From positions 558,001-622,000 of the forward strand of contig NW_024104129.1 in the NCBI RefSeq assembly GCF_003945595.2: DNA of 64,000 bases, read 5' to 3'. The DNA comes from Pipra filicauda (Eukaryota; Chordata; Aves; Passeriformes; Pipridae). Below are positions 11,901-23,321 of this stretch, one piece after another; within the stretch, counting starts at the first letter, position 1; each line of letters opens with the position of its first letter. The notes beneath the pieces were generated by a model. That model searched no databases and was not told the origin of the DNA. It saw nothing but the letters and a program-made list of their open reading frames with translations. A program made the translations under genes and the position numbers.

Positions 11901-14092
11901 TCTTATTATTAAAGTATTAGCTGACAGAAAGTAATACATATAAATCCAAAAAACAAACAGCATTGCAAGACACTCAGCAACAATACTTTAAATAATTGTG
12001 CTCATTTGATCTCTTTGGTTTCTAATCCATATATATATCAAAAAATTTAAAAGTATTTCCCATAGCTTAAAATTTCTGATATTTTAGTCATTTCTACTAC
12101 ATATCATATTTCTATGCCTTTTGTAGACCAACGTAGAACACATTTGTGATTTACTTCTGTTTGGAAAATAAGTAGGAATAATCAAGCTTAAAGCAAGAAT
12201 TTCTGGTATCCTACAACACATACCTTCAAGAATTCCATTTCTCACAGAGACAGACATACCTCCAGAGGACAAACATGTACCCTGAAATTCAGGAGAAAGT
12301 TACTGATTTGTCTGAAAAAATCCACATAAATATGCCTTAAAGAAAAATCTAACTCATTTAATCTTAGAGACCTGAAATAAAGTTTTGGAGCAAAGAAAAA
12401 CAAGGAGACCTAGATGTGTAGACTTAAGGTCTCCTCGCCAGTGTCAGGTCTAGAGGGTCATTGTTCAGTTGCTCTGGCAGTATACAAGAGCAATTATCTT
12501 GTCAGCTCACTCTCCTATCATTGACCCAGTGGCTAGTAGTAGATGTTAAAGATTCAGGAACAAGAAGTGATTAAACCATCCTGCTCATAGTAGGGGTGGT
12601 TTTTTCCAGTTCAGACAGTGGTACATTTATTCCCTGAAATATAAGTTGCCATGTCCTTTTATAGTTAAAGTTTAAAAGGAGTTTCTGATTTACTTTTTAT
12701 ACACAGTCTGCTATTTCCTCCATATTAACTGTTTCTTCTCTTACTTGTTACAGCTCTAAATTAAGCATACCTCGTTCTTAAGCTTCCTTTTTGTCTGGGG
12801 ACCTGACTCTTATATCCAATCAAATCATCACCAACAAATCTATTAATCCTTTCTGTAGTGAGTGAACTGCTACATTTTGGCCAAGGTTTACTTTCCAAAT
12901 TGCAATTGTAGTCCATATAATGTACACTGCAACAATCCCCGAGATTACAAAAGCATGGACCCTACTTACAGTGCTCACAGCAAAACAAATCTTCATGCTT
13001 TAAAGGGAAGACTGAGTCCTTCTGGTTGACCTTTTTGTGCCCTGAGTTTCCCGCTCCTGTGTTTGCACTTTTTCCTTGCAAAGAAATGAGAGGGAAAAGC
13101 AGCTGTAGAGCTTAATGATAGGATAAGTCTTATCCTTAGATAAAAGAGCAGTGTCCAGGAGACTTTTCATCATTTTACTCCACTCTGATCAAGTAAGTGA
13201 TTCCTAAAAACAAACTCCAGTGGGGGAAAAAAGGAAAGAAACCGGATCAGTCTACCCTTTCTAATGTCAATGGCAAGATTAATATCAAAAATCACTTTCT
13301 AAATAAATACTGGCAGAATGATCATTTGAAATACATTATAACATTTCTCCTTTCATTAATCTGCATATTGCGCAACCCATATTAAAATTTGGCAATTACT
13401 TTCACCTTTCAACGAAGTTTAAATATGAGAATGTTTTAGTGACAGCTCAAATTATTAAACTATCATTTGGAAAAAAATTACAGTGTATTTCATGTTATGA
13501 AATATAAAAAAGAGAAATCTAATTGACAAAACAAAAAAAAGCAATTATGTTTTCATGAATTATCCTTGGTATTTCAAATGTTTTTGTTTGTTTGCTAATT
13601 CAACAAACTTTAATATTTTACAGTCTTCCAGACATTAGTTATCATGAATTAAAAAATATATAATTATTGCTATAATCAGTGTATTATTTAACAGATTGCA
13701 AAATCTAACATATGCTACTACTTATGCTGTCATTTGAGTAAGATTCCAGATAGGTAGCAAAATTAGACAGAATCTGATCTAGAAACCTTTATTCTCTCAA
13801 GTAGTTCTTACTGAGATGGCCTCTTTTTCTGATGCTATCTACAGTTCTCAAACTTGTCAACAGTCCCTAAAGACCATCTGAGAAACAAGCAAGGGACACG
13901 TCAAAAGGAAAGCATTTTTACAATAGTTTTAAACATTGCACATGAAAAGTGCATGATAGCTCTGTTATTTGGCACTGATAATGTATTTTTAATTAGCAAA
14001 CTGCACAGTAAATCACTCTTCTTTCACAAGGTTTAGTGATATGATTTCTTCCAGACCACTCATTTGAAACAAGAGAGGACTTCAAGTATATA
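8974..14092. other. AT-rich unique sequence, no gene recognised
   Basis: About 5.1 kb has no recognisable exon, repeat family or RNA gene. Open frames in it are short (90 codons or fewer) and resemble no family I know. The stretch at 12400-13160 is slightly less AT-rich and could be an old decayed repeat, but nothing diagnostic remains. Confidence 0.45.
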
Positions 14093-14325
14093 TCATAGAA
14101 CCGTAAAATCACAGAATGATTGGTTGAGGAGAAAGATTGGAGGGGACCTTAAGGATAATCTAATTCCAAACACCCTGCCATGGGCCTGGACATCTTTCAC
14201 TAGATCAAGTTGTTCGGAGCTCCACCAAACATGCTTTTGAACACTTCCAGGGGTGGGGCATCCACAACTTTTGTGAGCAACCTGTTCCAGTCCCACACCA
14301 CCCTTGTAGTAAGTATACCTCAGTA
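14093..14325 (-). mobile_element. CR1 LINE 3' end, minus strand
   Basis: It starts with 'tcatagaaccgtaaaatcac', the complement of the CR1 terminal repeat. It continues through the 3' UTR ('gaggggaccttaaggataat', 'acttccaggggtggggcatc'). It fades around 14325. Only the 3' UTR is present, so this is a short 5'-truncated insertion. Confidence 0.9.
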
Positions 14326-14949
14326 TCTTCTCTTACATCTGTTATTAAAATATGTTCTTCTATAAGGACTAAATATTGCTAATGCCTGACTCTGTTTAGG
14401 TCAACAGAGACATAAATTTGTTCCTATTAGTTTTATTTGTTTTGTAACCTCATCTGGTATTTACTATTTATCCACTCTGATAAGGCTAAGATATTGGGAA
14501 AGATTAGGAAAAGAAAAGGAATAAGTTGAATGTTCTGTAGGATAAAATAATTACGTCATTTATGGTCACAATTATTAAGTTTGCATATACCTTCTTTGTT
14601 TTAGAAGACAAAGGCTGACCAATCTGGTTAGGAAAGCTTTAATACAAGAGCGATGGAGTAAGGGAGTTGACAACTCACAAACAAGGGAAGAAGTAATGAA
14701 CCAGGTTTTCAAGCAAAGGAAGCAAGGTGATGTGGGCATGAAATACCCCATAATCAACAAAATAGGGAAGAAGTCCCATTCCAAGTCTATGCACACAAAA
14801 AAAGAGGTGCTAAGAGAACAGTACAAAAGGAAGCTCTCAGTATTTTCCTGGAAAATCATCAGGGTTCAATACACACAGAATGAGGTACGCAGAGGAGGAA
14901 CTATGGGTCTTCATAAAGGTTCAGGGCAGATACAGTTGGGATCTCAGAC

Positions 14950-15875
14950 GTGAGGTGGGATAGCCCACACAACTGGAGTACTGCAATGAAGGGACACAGG
15001 CATGGATTTGGATATGGATTTAGGGAAGGTGCTCTGCTGGATATGATATTTATAAACAAAAATGATCTGTCGAGGAATGCTAAGATTTGGAGGCAGCTTT
15101 ATCTGTGGTGATAGTGAGATGGTGTAGTCCAGGATCTTGAGAGAAAGAAACAAGGCAAACAGTAGAATCAAAATTCTGGACATCAGGGCAGCAGACTTTG
15201 ACATGTTCAGGGTTCTTCTTGTAGAAATCTATGTGACATGGTCCTGGAGACAAGTGGGATCACCTCATCCTTTCCAATATCTTGTTCTTCAATCTTGAGA
15301 GTGGTTCATTCCAATGAGCAGAAAATAAGGCCAAACATGCAAGAGGCCTGCAGATGAATAGGGAACTCCCGTTAAAACTCAAGTTTGAAAGGGACAAGAA
15401 AGTGATTGGGTGTTGATCAACAGCATAGACCTTCTAAAAGCAAAATACTATCTAACCAAACTGATAGCCTTTTTTAATGAAATGAGTGACTTGGTGGATA
15501 AGGAAATCTTGACTTCAGCATGGCTTTCATCACTGTCTACTCCAATATCCCCATCAACAAACTGATGAAATACAGGTGAGGATGGTGAGGCAAATTGAAA
15601 ACTGGCTGCACTACTGGGCTTAAAGAATTGTGATTAGCAGCACAAAGTACATCTGCCAACCAGTCACCATTGGTGTACCCTAGAGACGAGTACTGTTTAA
15701 TGTCTTCATTAATGATCAGGATAAAGGGACAGATTACATCCTTAGACACTTTGCAAATAAAACTGGGAGGAGGGGCAGACAGATTGGATGGATGTGCTGC
15801 CATCCAGAGGAATGTCAAAGGGCTGGAGAAACAGATAAACAGGAACGTCACAAAGTTCAAGAAAATGAAATAAGT
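14950..15875 (+). pseudogene. CR1 ORF2 remnant (endonuclease C-term to RT), + strand
   Basis: This is an unusually internal piece of CR1. 14950-15230 resembles the end of the ORF2 endonuclease region ('gtgctctgctggatatg...ttataaacaaa', 'gcagcagactttgacatgttcag'). 15480-15870 resembles the reverse transcriptase palm: 'ctttcatcactgtctactcc', then 'actgtttaatgtcttcatta' (the LFNxFIND stretch), then the 'aaactgggagg' of the ADDTKLGG stretch, where the DD pair has decayed ('acactttgcaaataaaactg'). About 15230-15480 is poorly conserved. Many stops and frameshifts are present, and no 3' end is attached. It is probably an old copy whose tail was lost. Sequence upstream to about 14600 may belong too, but I could not place it. 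Confidence 0.8.
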
Positions 15876-18627
15876 TCATATGATAATTTAGGCATATCCA
15901 TTTTCATGGAGCCATTTAAAGATAGTAGCAAATAGTGGAAGTTTTCATAAAATAAAATAAAATTCAGAAAACATCCTTTTGTAAAACCCAATATATGCAA
16001 GATCAGTAATACTTTGAGAAGGAAAAGGCCTAAGTATCTAACAGATAGTGTAGGTTTTATCTTTAAATCCCATTAAATTCATATCTTCTACACTTTGTTA
16101 CCATTCTAGTGTTTGTCAATTACTGATTTAGTCTGTTGTATGCATGTACCTGTCACTTTTTTCTCTAGTACTACACAGCAGCTGAAAATTTCTATGGTCT
16201 ATGGACGGCTAACTCCCACGGCAAAGTTATGTGAGTCTGTGCACTCTTCTACATTATTTTGGTATACCAGTCCTGTTCTCCTTGCTGGAAAGCTGCTTTT
16301 TTGTCAAACCAGCCAATCACCAATTATGTTGAAACCTACAAATGTTGGTTTTGAACTGTTGAGTGTGGTACCTATTTTATGTTGAGTGGGCATAAAAATT
16401 GTATTAAGCACGTTTTAAACAAACATACATTAATGATTATTTTATAAAGTTTGATAAACAATGAATGTATCTCATAAATATGTTATTTTATAAGCAATGT
16501 GTTCTAAGATATAAACATGAATAAAGAGGTTAAAATATTCTTTTCACCTGTGTCACATCTTAGTTGCATATTAAATCATATATTAATTGGGTTTTAGTGG
16601 TTTATTGTTATTTATATATAACAATTTTTTTGTTTAAGTTGAAGTTGAAAGAGTGTACAACATAATTCATCTGCATGCATAATGATATTCAATAGTTTGT
16701 TTCCTTTCTCTTTTAGAAATAAATTTTCACTGAACCTGCTTTCTATGAGAAACAGAAACACCCTCCACCCCGCACCAAAAACTTTCCATTTTGTTCTTTC
16801 ACTATTCAGAATTAGATGGGACATTTAAAATTTGAACAGACATATTTATTAAAACATTAGATTTCACATTCTATCTATTGAATTCTAGCTGCATTAAGAC
16901 TCCTATGAATCTTATCAGTGCAACTTATGAATACTTCATTTTTCCTATAGTTGTAACAAGTTCAATGCAAGTCTTATTCTTCAAAGAATATTTTCGCAGG
17001 ATCCTGTAATGCACAACACAAATTAAATACCTTGAAGTGTTTTTTTTTTATTTTTTAAGTTAATATTTTGGAGTATTTAGAAAGTCTTTTCCTTATGAAA
17101 AGTCAAACACATATACAATGTAGAAAGAAGGATGAAATTAAAACCTCAAAATTTATGATTTTTCAAAGGTGACAAAGAAAAAGACCTTTGATGTACCTGC
17201 CACCAGATTTTTTTTGTGTACACAGGAAAGAAAATAGGGATAATAATTTCAGCATCTGGATACAAATTAAATATTTGCATTCCTGCGAGAAATTTTTATG
17301 AAAAGCTAAATCAGAACTCCCTAATTATGAACTTTGCGCAGACTGAAAAAGACAATGACAGAATCTGTATCGGGTCCAAACTAGTTAATCCTAACTACTT
17401 TCACTGCAATGGGAGAAAATGATCTCCTGACTGGCTAATCGATTGACTGAATTTGCTTATGGTTTAGAGCCTTTATGTCATATTCTGAATTCAGGTTTGA
17501 CTTCATTTGCTGTTTATTCATTACTATAATGAGAAAAAAGCAAAATGAGTTTCTTAAATCTTAAATTTCTGAAAGAAAGGTGTATGAAGAGCTTATTGAA
17601 AGCATAGATAAATATTACCAGAAAATAATGATTCTTACATGAAACTTTCAATTAAAATATTATTCTTAACTGGAATAAAGTCAAAGAAGTTTAACTGTGA
17701 AGATACGTTAAAACCCCCAGACAAACAAGGAACTTCTACAACTTTTTATACTCCCTTTGTGCCAAAGTCTGAACACACAGAGAGTTAAATAGTCTTTTGA
17801 AAAGAATCATGGGCACTGACTAGTGAGTTTCAATCACTCAGTGACTTGGAAGCTATACATAAAAACAAAAGAAGAGCATAGTAACACAGATCCCCATGCT
17901 ACCTAAATCACCTACCACTCACATCTTCAGAATTCTGAATTTTAAAATCTTTCCCTTGGTGTTTTCCTACCTCTGCACAGACATTCTAGCTTTCCTGGCC
18001 AGGGTTCCTCTCACCCAGGTGCAGCTGGAGCACTAACCAATGCATCTCACAGCAGCCGACAAGCAGCTGAGAGCAAACACAGCATACATCACTGAGCTCA
18101 CCTGGTCTGGCAGCATGTAGAGAGCTACTTCTGAATCCTCTGAAAACCTACAGGAAAATGTTGATTTATCTTTTCTGTGTGAGTAAAGTATACCCAAAAC
18201 TTCTCTTTGTAGATGTAATATTACACAATATTACCGAGATGTTAGTATCAAGTTTGCTGCTTATTGTTGGTTTACCTTGTTCCAGTTCTATTTATTTGTG
18301 TTAAATTAAGAGCTGACTGTTTGTTGAGTTATGGTACAATATTTCACACCTTGTGAATTTAACAACACTCAGACTCCACTGTTGTACCTACTCATGCAAA
18401 AGGTGTGAATTTTAGCTTCATTACTCACACCCTGTCATTTCTCATTGTTTAAGCATTATAGTGAGGTCAAACAGAAAGATGAATTTATTTCAAGTTTTGC
18501 TTCTGTCAATTAAAACTCACTTTGAATGTTTCACTGTAATAGCTTGTCATCAAAAGAATAAATTATTTAAGAACAAACAATTCCATTATATTTTAGAAGT
18601 GCACAGCTGTTGGCACAGAAGTCCAAG
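15876..18627. other. AT-rich unique sequence, no gene recognised
   Basis: No repeat family or exon was recognised. The open frame at 17216-17422 spans a stretch with several CpG dinucleotides and normal-looking amino-acid content, but it matches nothing I know. Confidence 0.45.
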
Positions 18628-18735
18628 ATCACAGAGTAATAGAATAATTTGAGTTGGAAGGGAGCTTAAAGATCACTTAGTTCCAACCCACCTGCTATGG
18701 ACAGGGACACCTTCCTCTAGATCAAAGATTACATT
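18628..18735 (-). mobile_element. CR1 LINE 3' tail, minus strand
   Basis: About 108 bases match the CR1 3' end reversed: 'tcacagagtaatagaat', then 'gttggaagggagcttaaaga' and 'acaccttcctctagatcaa'. It is a very short truncated insertion of the older CR1 group. Confidence 0.85.
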
Positions 18736-20179
18736 CATCCTGACTAAGTGTGGTCAGTTCACTGACATTCCAGTGACACAGACAGGTTTTTAGACAAAGA
18801 TTAGCACCTCCAATTGGCAGTTCAGAACCAGCTGTCTTTGGTAACTTATCTGAAAAATTAAGAGAATAATATTATAATTCCCTGACTGAGGAATGATCAT
18901 GGATTCTAATTCTCCATTCTGAAAGAAGCACAAGTAACTTGGAGAAAATATTTGAAGGAGTCTTATGATTAGACATTTATCTATTGGGAAAATACTCATT
19001 TAAATTGTTAGTGCATTTTTCCTCAAATACTGGTATATTACTGGTCTTTTTTCTTTTCTAGTGTTGTTTTCCAGCATCACTGCTTCAAATATGAAAGTCC
19101 TGTGCTTGTTTTCTACAGTTATTGCAATCTATATACTTGCCACTGTAACTTGGAACTGAAAACTTATAAAACTTCCTTGATTAGAAAGAAGGAATTATCA
19201 TCCATTGTGTTGAAATTAATACATAACTGGGAAACCTGGAAAGTTCACATAGGAAGAAATGGAAACTTTTAAAGTTCACGTGTTTTTAAAAACTTCACAT
19301 CAGAGTTGGAAGAAGGAATGTGTTTCTCACTGTGCCAAGGACTTAGTGCCTTCACTCTCAAATAAAAAAAAAATTAAAAAAAAGTTTCTAATCACTAAGA
19401 AAATAAACTCTATAAAAATATTGCATAATTTCCTTCATGAATATATTTCAAGATAATTTTATATACCTTGCAAATGTTAAAAATTCCTTTGTTTATGTAT
19501 ATATATTCTACTTTGGGATGATTTCTGATTGTTAAGAAAATAAACTAAGAAAACATTTGCTTATTTCTGTTATAATTTGACATTTATGTTGAAGGAAGGG
19601 GTATTTAATTTTACTTGTTTGTTTGTTTGTTTTAAAAAAACCTATATAACTATGAAATTAGAGACATAATGAAAAGATTATGTTCTCCAGGTGCTCTAAA
19701 TTTAAAAATCTGTCAAAAAGTTACAAAAGAAAAAGCAGTTTTGCATTTTTTGTCCAGGATACACTGGTACTAAAATTGTCACATGTTCGAGCATTTAGTT
19801 CCACTGTGGGACTAGGTGGCTCATCTTGTGTTTGAAAACAAATCATGCTCATTTGGTCACTGTGATTTTCTCCTGTGTTTGGGATCCCTCTGTCCTTATG
19901 TGTACAGCCACAATTTGTTTCAAGACCAGGATCTGTACTCTTCTGCTCTCCTTCCTCCATTCCCTCGAGATCTTGAGCTCCAGTGTTTCGTGGTCACTAC
20001 TGCCAGGACTGTCACTCTTTGTCCCCAAGAAGTTCTTCCTTAAAATGTAACACACACCAGTATTGATGGAGTAATGACAGGACACGCTTCTTACACTAGT
20101 AAACCCAATTTTGCATCGTAAGGTTTATGCTCAGTGCTTGAGCTCCATGTACCTCTTGTTTAAACTGTGATACCTGACC
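18736..20179. other. AT-rich unique sequence, no gene recognised
   Basis: No gene or family repeat was recognised. A (TTTG)n run lies at about 19615-19634 followed by an A run. Open frames here are shorter than 85 codons. Confidence 0.45.
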
Positions 20180-20300
20180 AGAAGAGACTGGATATGGCAT
20201 TTCGTGGCATGGTCTCCTAGACGAGATCGTGTGGGGTCAAAGGTTGGACTTGATGATCTCACAGGTCTTTTCCAACCTAGTTGATTCCGTGATTCTGTAT
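20180..20300 (+). mobile_element. CR1 LINE 3' tail, + strand
   Basis: It begins near 'aagagactggatatggcatt' and runs through 'ggttggacttgatgatctca' and 'ggtcttttccaacctagttg' to the terminal repeat 'attccgtgattctgt'. It belongs to the younger CR1 tail type, also seen at 28.7, 34.1 and 56.0 kb. Confidence 0.93.
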
Positions 20301-21251
20301 CTTGCTTGCTGTGAGCACACTAAAACAGAGAACGGTATTCCAGTAGCAATTTTGCCAGTGGTATGCAAAAAAGCCAAATTGCCTTTTTTCTTCTTTGTAT
20401 TATCACTATGTATATATGTATACAAAGATTTCATTAGGCCCTTTCACTGTAGTATTGTGCTAAAAGGACATGATGGTTAGCTGCAATGACCCCTAAATCC
20501 TTCTATGAATCACTACTTTCCAAGACCAAATGTCATTATGGGTTAATAATAGTCTTGCATCATTCCCTGTGCTTAGTTTCACAGTTACCGAAATACTGGA
20601 GCTCCTGTTTGGCTGACATTGAATACAGAAAGTTTTTTAACTACACTAAATTCTCCTCTGATTTTATTTAACTTAAATATATGTCTCTGATTTACAGTCA
20701 CCAAGCCACATTTTCAGCTCACGTAAATCAATGTGACTTGCTGTTTACCTCAAATAATGATCTATTCCACACATTGCAATTGCTTAAATGAAGTACAGAG
20801 AAGATATCTATATGATATGCATTATTGACTACTTTACACATAATAAACCAAGATTAATATTAAGCATTATATTGTATAAAAAGTGAACTCACAACCATTT
20901 GGAAAAATGAGGAATCAGATGTCCTAATTACATAGAAATTAAAAAATGATTCTTTCAATCAAAGCATTGAATACTCTGAGAGATAACATTGGTGTAAGAC
21001 CATTTTTCCTCTGAGGATTTCTTCCTCTATTTCAGTGAATTCTCCTTCTCCTCACTCCTATAAATATATGTACATGTTTACTAAGCTTTTATCTTTCCTA
21101 GAGTATACTCCTGTGATTATTACATTCTCAGTCAGAAGGTAAAGCAAATGCATTTTCTTCAGTAGGTAGGACAAATTCAACTATGTAATCCTCATGACTT
21201 GGTGACTGTATAAATACAATACCCTTTAAAACTCATTCTTAAAAGAAAATT
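20301..21251. other. AT-rich unique sequence, no gene recognised
   Basis: No diagnostic feature was seen. It separates a + strand CR1 tail from the nested CR1/LTR locus. Confidence 0.45.
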
Positions 21252-21436
21252 TCATAAGATCGTAGAATAGTTTGCATTGGAAGGAACGATAAAGATCATC
21301 TATTTTCAAGGTGCCACTGTCAGGTACATCTTCCACTAGACCAGGTTACTCAAAGCCCCATCCAACCTGGCCTTGAATACTTCCAGGGATGGGGAATCCA
21401 CAGCTTCTCTGTTCTAGTGTCTCACCACCCACACAG
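21252..21436 (-). mobile_element. CR1 LINE (minus), first segment of a split copy
   Basis: It opens with the complement of the CR1 terminal repeat ('tcataagatcgtagaatag') and covers the 3' UTR to 'ctcaccacccacacag'. The expected next CR1 bases ('taaagaatttcttgcttac') resume only at 22446, so the copy was interrupted by the LTR at 21437-22440. The three pieces (21252-21436, 22446-22605, 23322-23620) join without gap or overlap apart from the target duplications. Confidence 0.93.
21432..21436. repeat. Target site duplication, left (cacag)
   Basis: The same five bases recur at 22441-22445 directly after the LTR. In an uninterrupted CR1 'cacag' occurs once at this point ('ctcacagtaaagaa'), so the duplication comes from LTR integration. 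Confidence 0.93.
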
Positions 21437-22022
21437 TGTTATAGGTTATAAATCTGAGAGAGGAACTTTTCTTTCCCTGCTTCCCTGTAAGAGAAACAGA
21501 ATTCGAATAGGGAAGGGGGAAGGGAATCAATTAGCCTTACAAAAGAAATGGCTGGCCAGGCTGCATTCCTAGCTAATGGCCCATCAAATGCTGGAGTGAG
21601 GGGGGGAAGGTTTTGGGATTTGGGGGGCTGGCAGCCTGGACGGAGGACAGGGCAGACCGTGGAGCTCTCGCTCTGGGACGGAGACGGGAGTGCATTTGGA
21701 GAGGGGACCTGGAGGCCTGCCTTTCTGGCTTCTCGTCCTGGTCAGCTCTGACTACTGGCCTCAACTTGCCTGCGAGCTGTCTCTTGTCTCCAGCCCGGAT
21801 CTGCTGTGTTTTCATCTGATAGTTGCATGCCCACGGGGAGAGAAGGGAGGAGCTTTGAGACACCATCATCTGAGAAAACAGTGAGTCCCGTGGGAGTGAA
21901 CTGCTTCCCTTCCCCTTTTTCTTCCATTGGGGGAAGGGTCCTCCATTTTTCTTTTCGGCTTCTCCTGTGAGCCGAGACCACCCCCCAGACCCTCTTCCCG
22001 CGTGGTGACCGCCAGAGCCCAA

Positions 22023-22041
22023 CAGCGCCCCCTGCCGGCCA
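22023..22041 (-). promoter_or_regulatory. CTCF-like motif, copy 1
   Basis: The minus strand reads TGGCCGGCAGGGGGCGCTG. From memory, the vertebrate CTCF consensus is TGGCCACCAGGGGGCGCTA. This copy agrees at 16 of 19 positions, including the whole CAGGGGGCGCT core. Binding is not shown. Confidence 0.6.
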
Positions 22042-22080
22042 CGACAGAGAACTGCAGGCCCTGCACCTTCAGCGATCCAA

Positions 22081-22099
22081 CAGCGCCCCCTGCAGGTCA
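22081..22099 (-). promoter_or_regulatory. CTCF-like motif, copy 2
   Basis: The minus strand reads TGACCTGCAGGGGGCGCTG. The CAGGGGGCGCT core is identical to copy 1, and the flank keeps TGRCC. It has the same orientation as copies 1 and 3. Confidence 0.6.
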
Positions 22100-22138
22100 C
22101 CACAGAGAACTGCAGCCCCTACATTTCCAGTGATCCAA

Positions 22139-22157
22139 CAGCGCCCCCTGCCAACCG
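22139..22157 (-). promoter_or_regulatory. CTCF-like motif, copy 3
   Basis: The minus strand reads CGGTTGGCAGGGGGCGCTG. The core is intact but the left flank is diverged (CGGTT instead of TGGCC), so this is the weakest of the three. Confidence 0.5.
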
Positions 22158-22440
22158 TGATTAGAACTGTGCTAGAAGACAGAGAAGTATTCAGACTTTT
22201 TTTTGTTTGAAGGGAACTTCTGGGTACAGGACTATTGTTTAGTTGTTTCTATGTTCTGTTACTGTTCTTGCCAATATACATATATCTTTTAATAAAGGGT
22301 TGTTATTTCTTCTTTTCTTCCACACTTCCTCGATTAAAGCCCCTTAATTTTTGAATTTACAATTGCTGAGAGAGAGAAGTTTGGTCTATCTCATAACTCA
22401 TCCTCTTTAGCAAACATTCCACTCTCCTCAGACTGAGACA

Positions 22441-22445
22441 CACAG
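22441..22445. repeat. Target site duplication, right (cacag)
   Basis: An exact copy of 21432-21436. The CR1 sequence continues immediately after it with 'taaagaatttcttgcttac'. Confidence 0.93.
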
Positions 22446-22605
22446 TAAAGAATTTCTTGCTTACATCTCATCTAAATCTACCCTCTCTCAGTTTGAAGTC
22501 ATTTCCTCTTGTCCTATCACTGAATGCCCTTGTAAAAAGTCACTCTCCAGCTTTCCTATAGGCCCACTTTGGGTACTGGAAGGCTACTGGAAGGTCTGCC
22601 TGGAG
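22446..22605 (-). mobile_element. CR1 LINE (minus), middle segment of the split copy
   Basis: It continues the CR1 3' region reversed ('taaagaatttcttgcttac', 'ctctctcagtttgaagtcat', 'gggtactggaaggct') to 'ctggag' at 22600-22605, where the second LTR begins. Confidence 0.93.
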
Positions 22606-22990
22606 TGTATCAGGGTTTAATTATCCTGATACTTTTGATCTGTTTGGCCCAGCCACCTGTGAGAGTTTATCTTTTTTCCTGCCAAGTTATGAGAAAACAA
22701 GCACTGATAATCGGGAACTTTGTCCTTGAAGAGAGCTTCTTGAATAAACTATATTTAATTGCTGTTTTATGATTGGCTCATCATCCTCCAAGGTCGCTTG
22801 AAGGAGAAATTGAAGACCAGGGTGATGAAGTAAACTCCTAGACTCATTTGGAAAAGACCCCCCAGGTGCAGTACGCAGGCACAGGGAAAGCCACACATGC
22901 ACAAAAGAGATATTACGGGGGGTGGGACTGAAGACCTCTAGCTGGGTGGCGCTGGCCTCACTTGCCCAGGTAGACGTCACCAATTAATTG

Positions 22991-22996
22991 TATAAA
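22991..22996 (+). promoter_or_regulatory. LTR TATA box
   Basis: TATAAA lies within 'ttgtataaaaagaagat' in the U3 end of the 22606-23321 LTR. Transcription would be expected about 25-30 bp downstream. Activity is not shown. Confidence 0.6.
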
Positions 22997-23239
22997 AAGA
23001 AGATAGCTTATGTTGGAGGGGAGCAAGCTTCACATCAAGGACAACATTGCCTTTCCTGGGGACACTCACCAATTTGTGAGCCTACTGACTCTCCGGGAAG
23101 GCAGCTTCTGCTATGGGTAATTCTAGGCATTCTGGGTCAGTAAGATCACTTCATAAGCAACACCTGAGTGAGTAGGGTGTTATATTCCCTCATTGTTTCT
23201 CTTTCTCTCGGGTTCGTATTTACTTGGCCACTTCTTTCT

Positions 23240-23245
23240 AATAAA
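23240..23245 (+). terminator. LTR poly(A) signal
   Basis: AATAAA lies within 'ttctaataaataatggg', 249 bp after the TATA box and 76 bp before the LTR end. This is a normal arrangement for R/U5. Confidence 0.65.
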
Positions 23246-23321
23246 TAATGGGGGGTTTCTTGTTAAGCTTTCAACGGTGTTTAGTTTCAATCTCGGCATC
23301 CTTTGAACTCTCCGAATTACA

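Larger units (their letters stand above)
22021..22160. repeat. 58-bp tandem repeat inside the LTR, about 2.4 units
   Basis: Units start at 22023, 22081 and 22139, exactly 58 bp apart. Each begins 'cagcgccccctgc' and the first two continue with 'cagagaactgcag'. The third is cut short after about 20 bp. The unit is GC-rich and keeps its CpG in all three copies. Confidence 0.92.
21437..22440 (+). mobile_element. Solo LTR (ERVL-like), 1004 bp, complete
   Basis: It starts TGTTATAGG and ends CTGAGACA (TG...CA), flanked by perfect 5-bp duplications 'cacag'. A 5-bp duplication is typical of ERVL-type insertions. A poly(A) signal AATAAA at 22291-22296 followed by a T/C-rich segment sets the + orientation. 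The body is GC-rich (21600-22160), unlike its surroundings. It contains a 58-bp tandem repeat with three CTCF-like motifs (22021-22160). No internal retroviral region is present, so the provirus was reduced by LTR-LTR recombination. A 176-codon minus-strand frame inside it is a by-product of GC richness. Confidence 0.92.
22606..23321 (+). mobile_element. Second solo LTR inside the same CR1, 716 bp
   Basis: It starts TGTATCAGG and ends GAATTACA (TG...CA). The flanks are 'ctggag' (22600-22605) and 'ttggag' (23322-23327), a 6-bp duplication with one mismatch, which fits class I/II (ERV1/ERVK-like) better than ERVL. A TATA box (TATAAA, 22991-22996) and AATAAA (23240-23245) set the + orientation and imply U3 of about 410 bp. 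An inverted CCAAT box ('attgg') lies at 22772-22776. No viral genes are present. It is unrelated in sequence to the LTR at 21437. Confidence 0.88.

Noticed and set aside
17980..18140. A less AT-rich stretch ('ccaggtgcagctggagcact') considered as an exon
   Set aside because: No sustained open frame with splice-like borders was found. It is left as unique sequence.
21573..22103. 176-codon minus-strand open frame, the longest in the window
   Set aside because: It lies antisense inside the GC-rich solo LTR, spans its tandem repeat and has low-complexity Gly/Arg/Ser/Pro content. Base composition explains it.
21437..23321. The two LTRs as 5' and 3' LTRs of one provirus
   Set aside because: Their sequences are unrelated, their target duplications differ, and only CR1 sequence lies between them, so they are separate solo LTRs.
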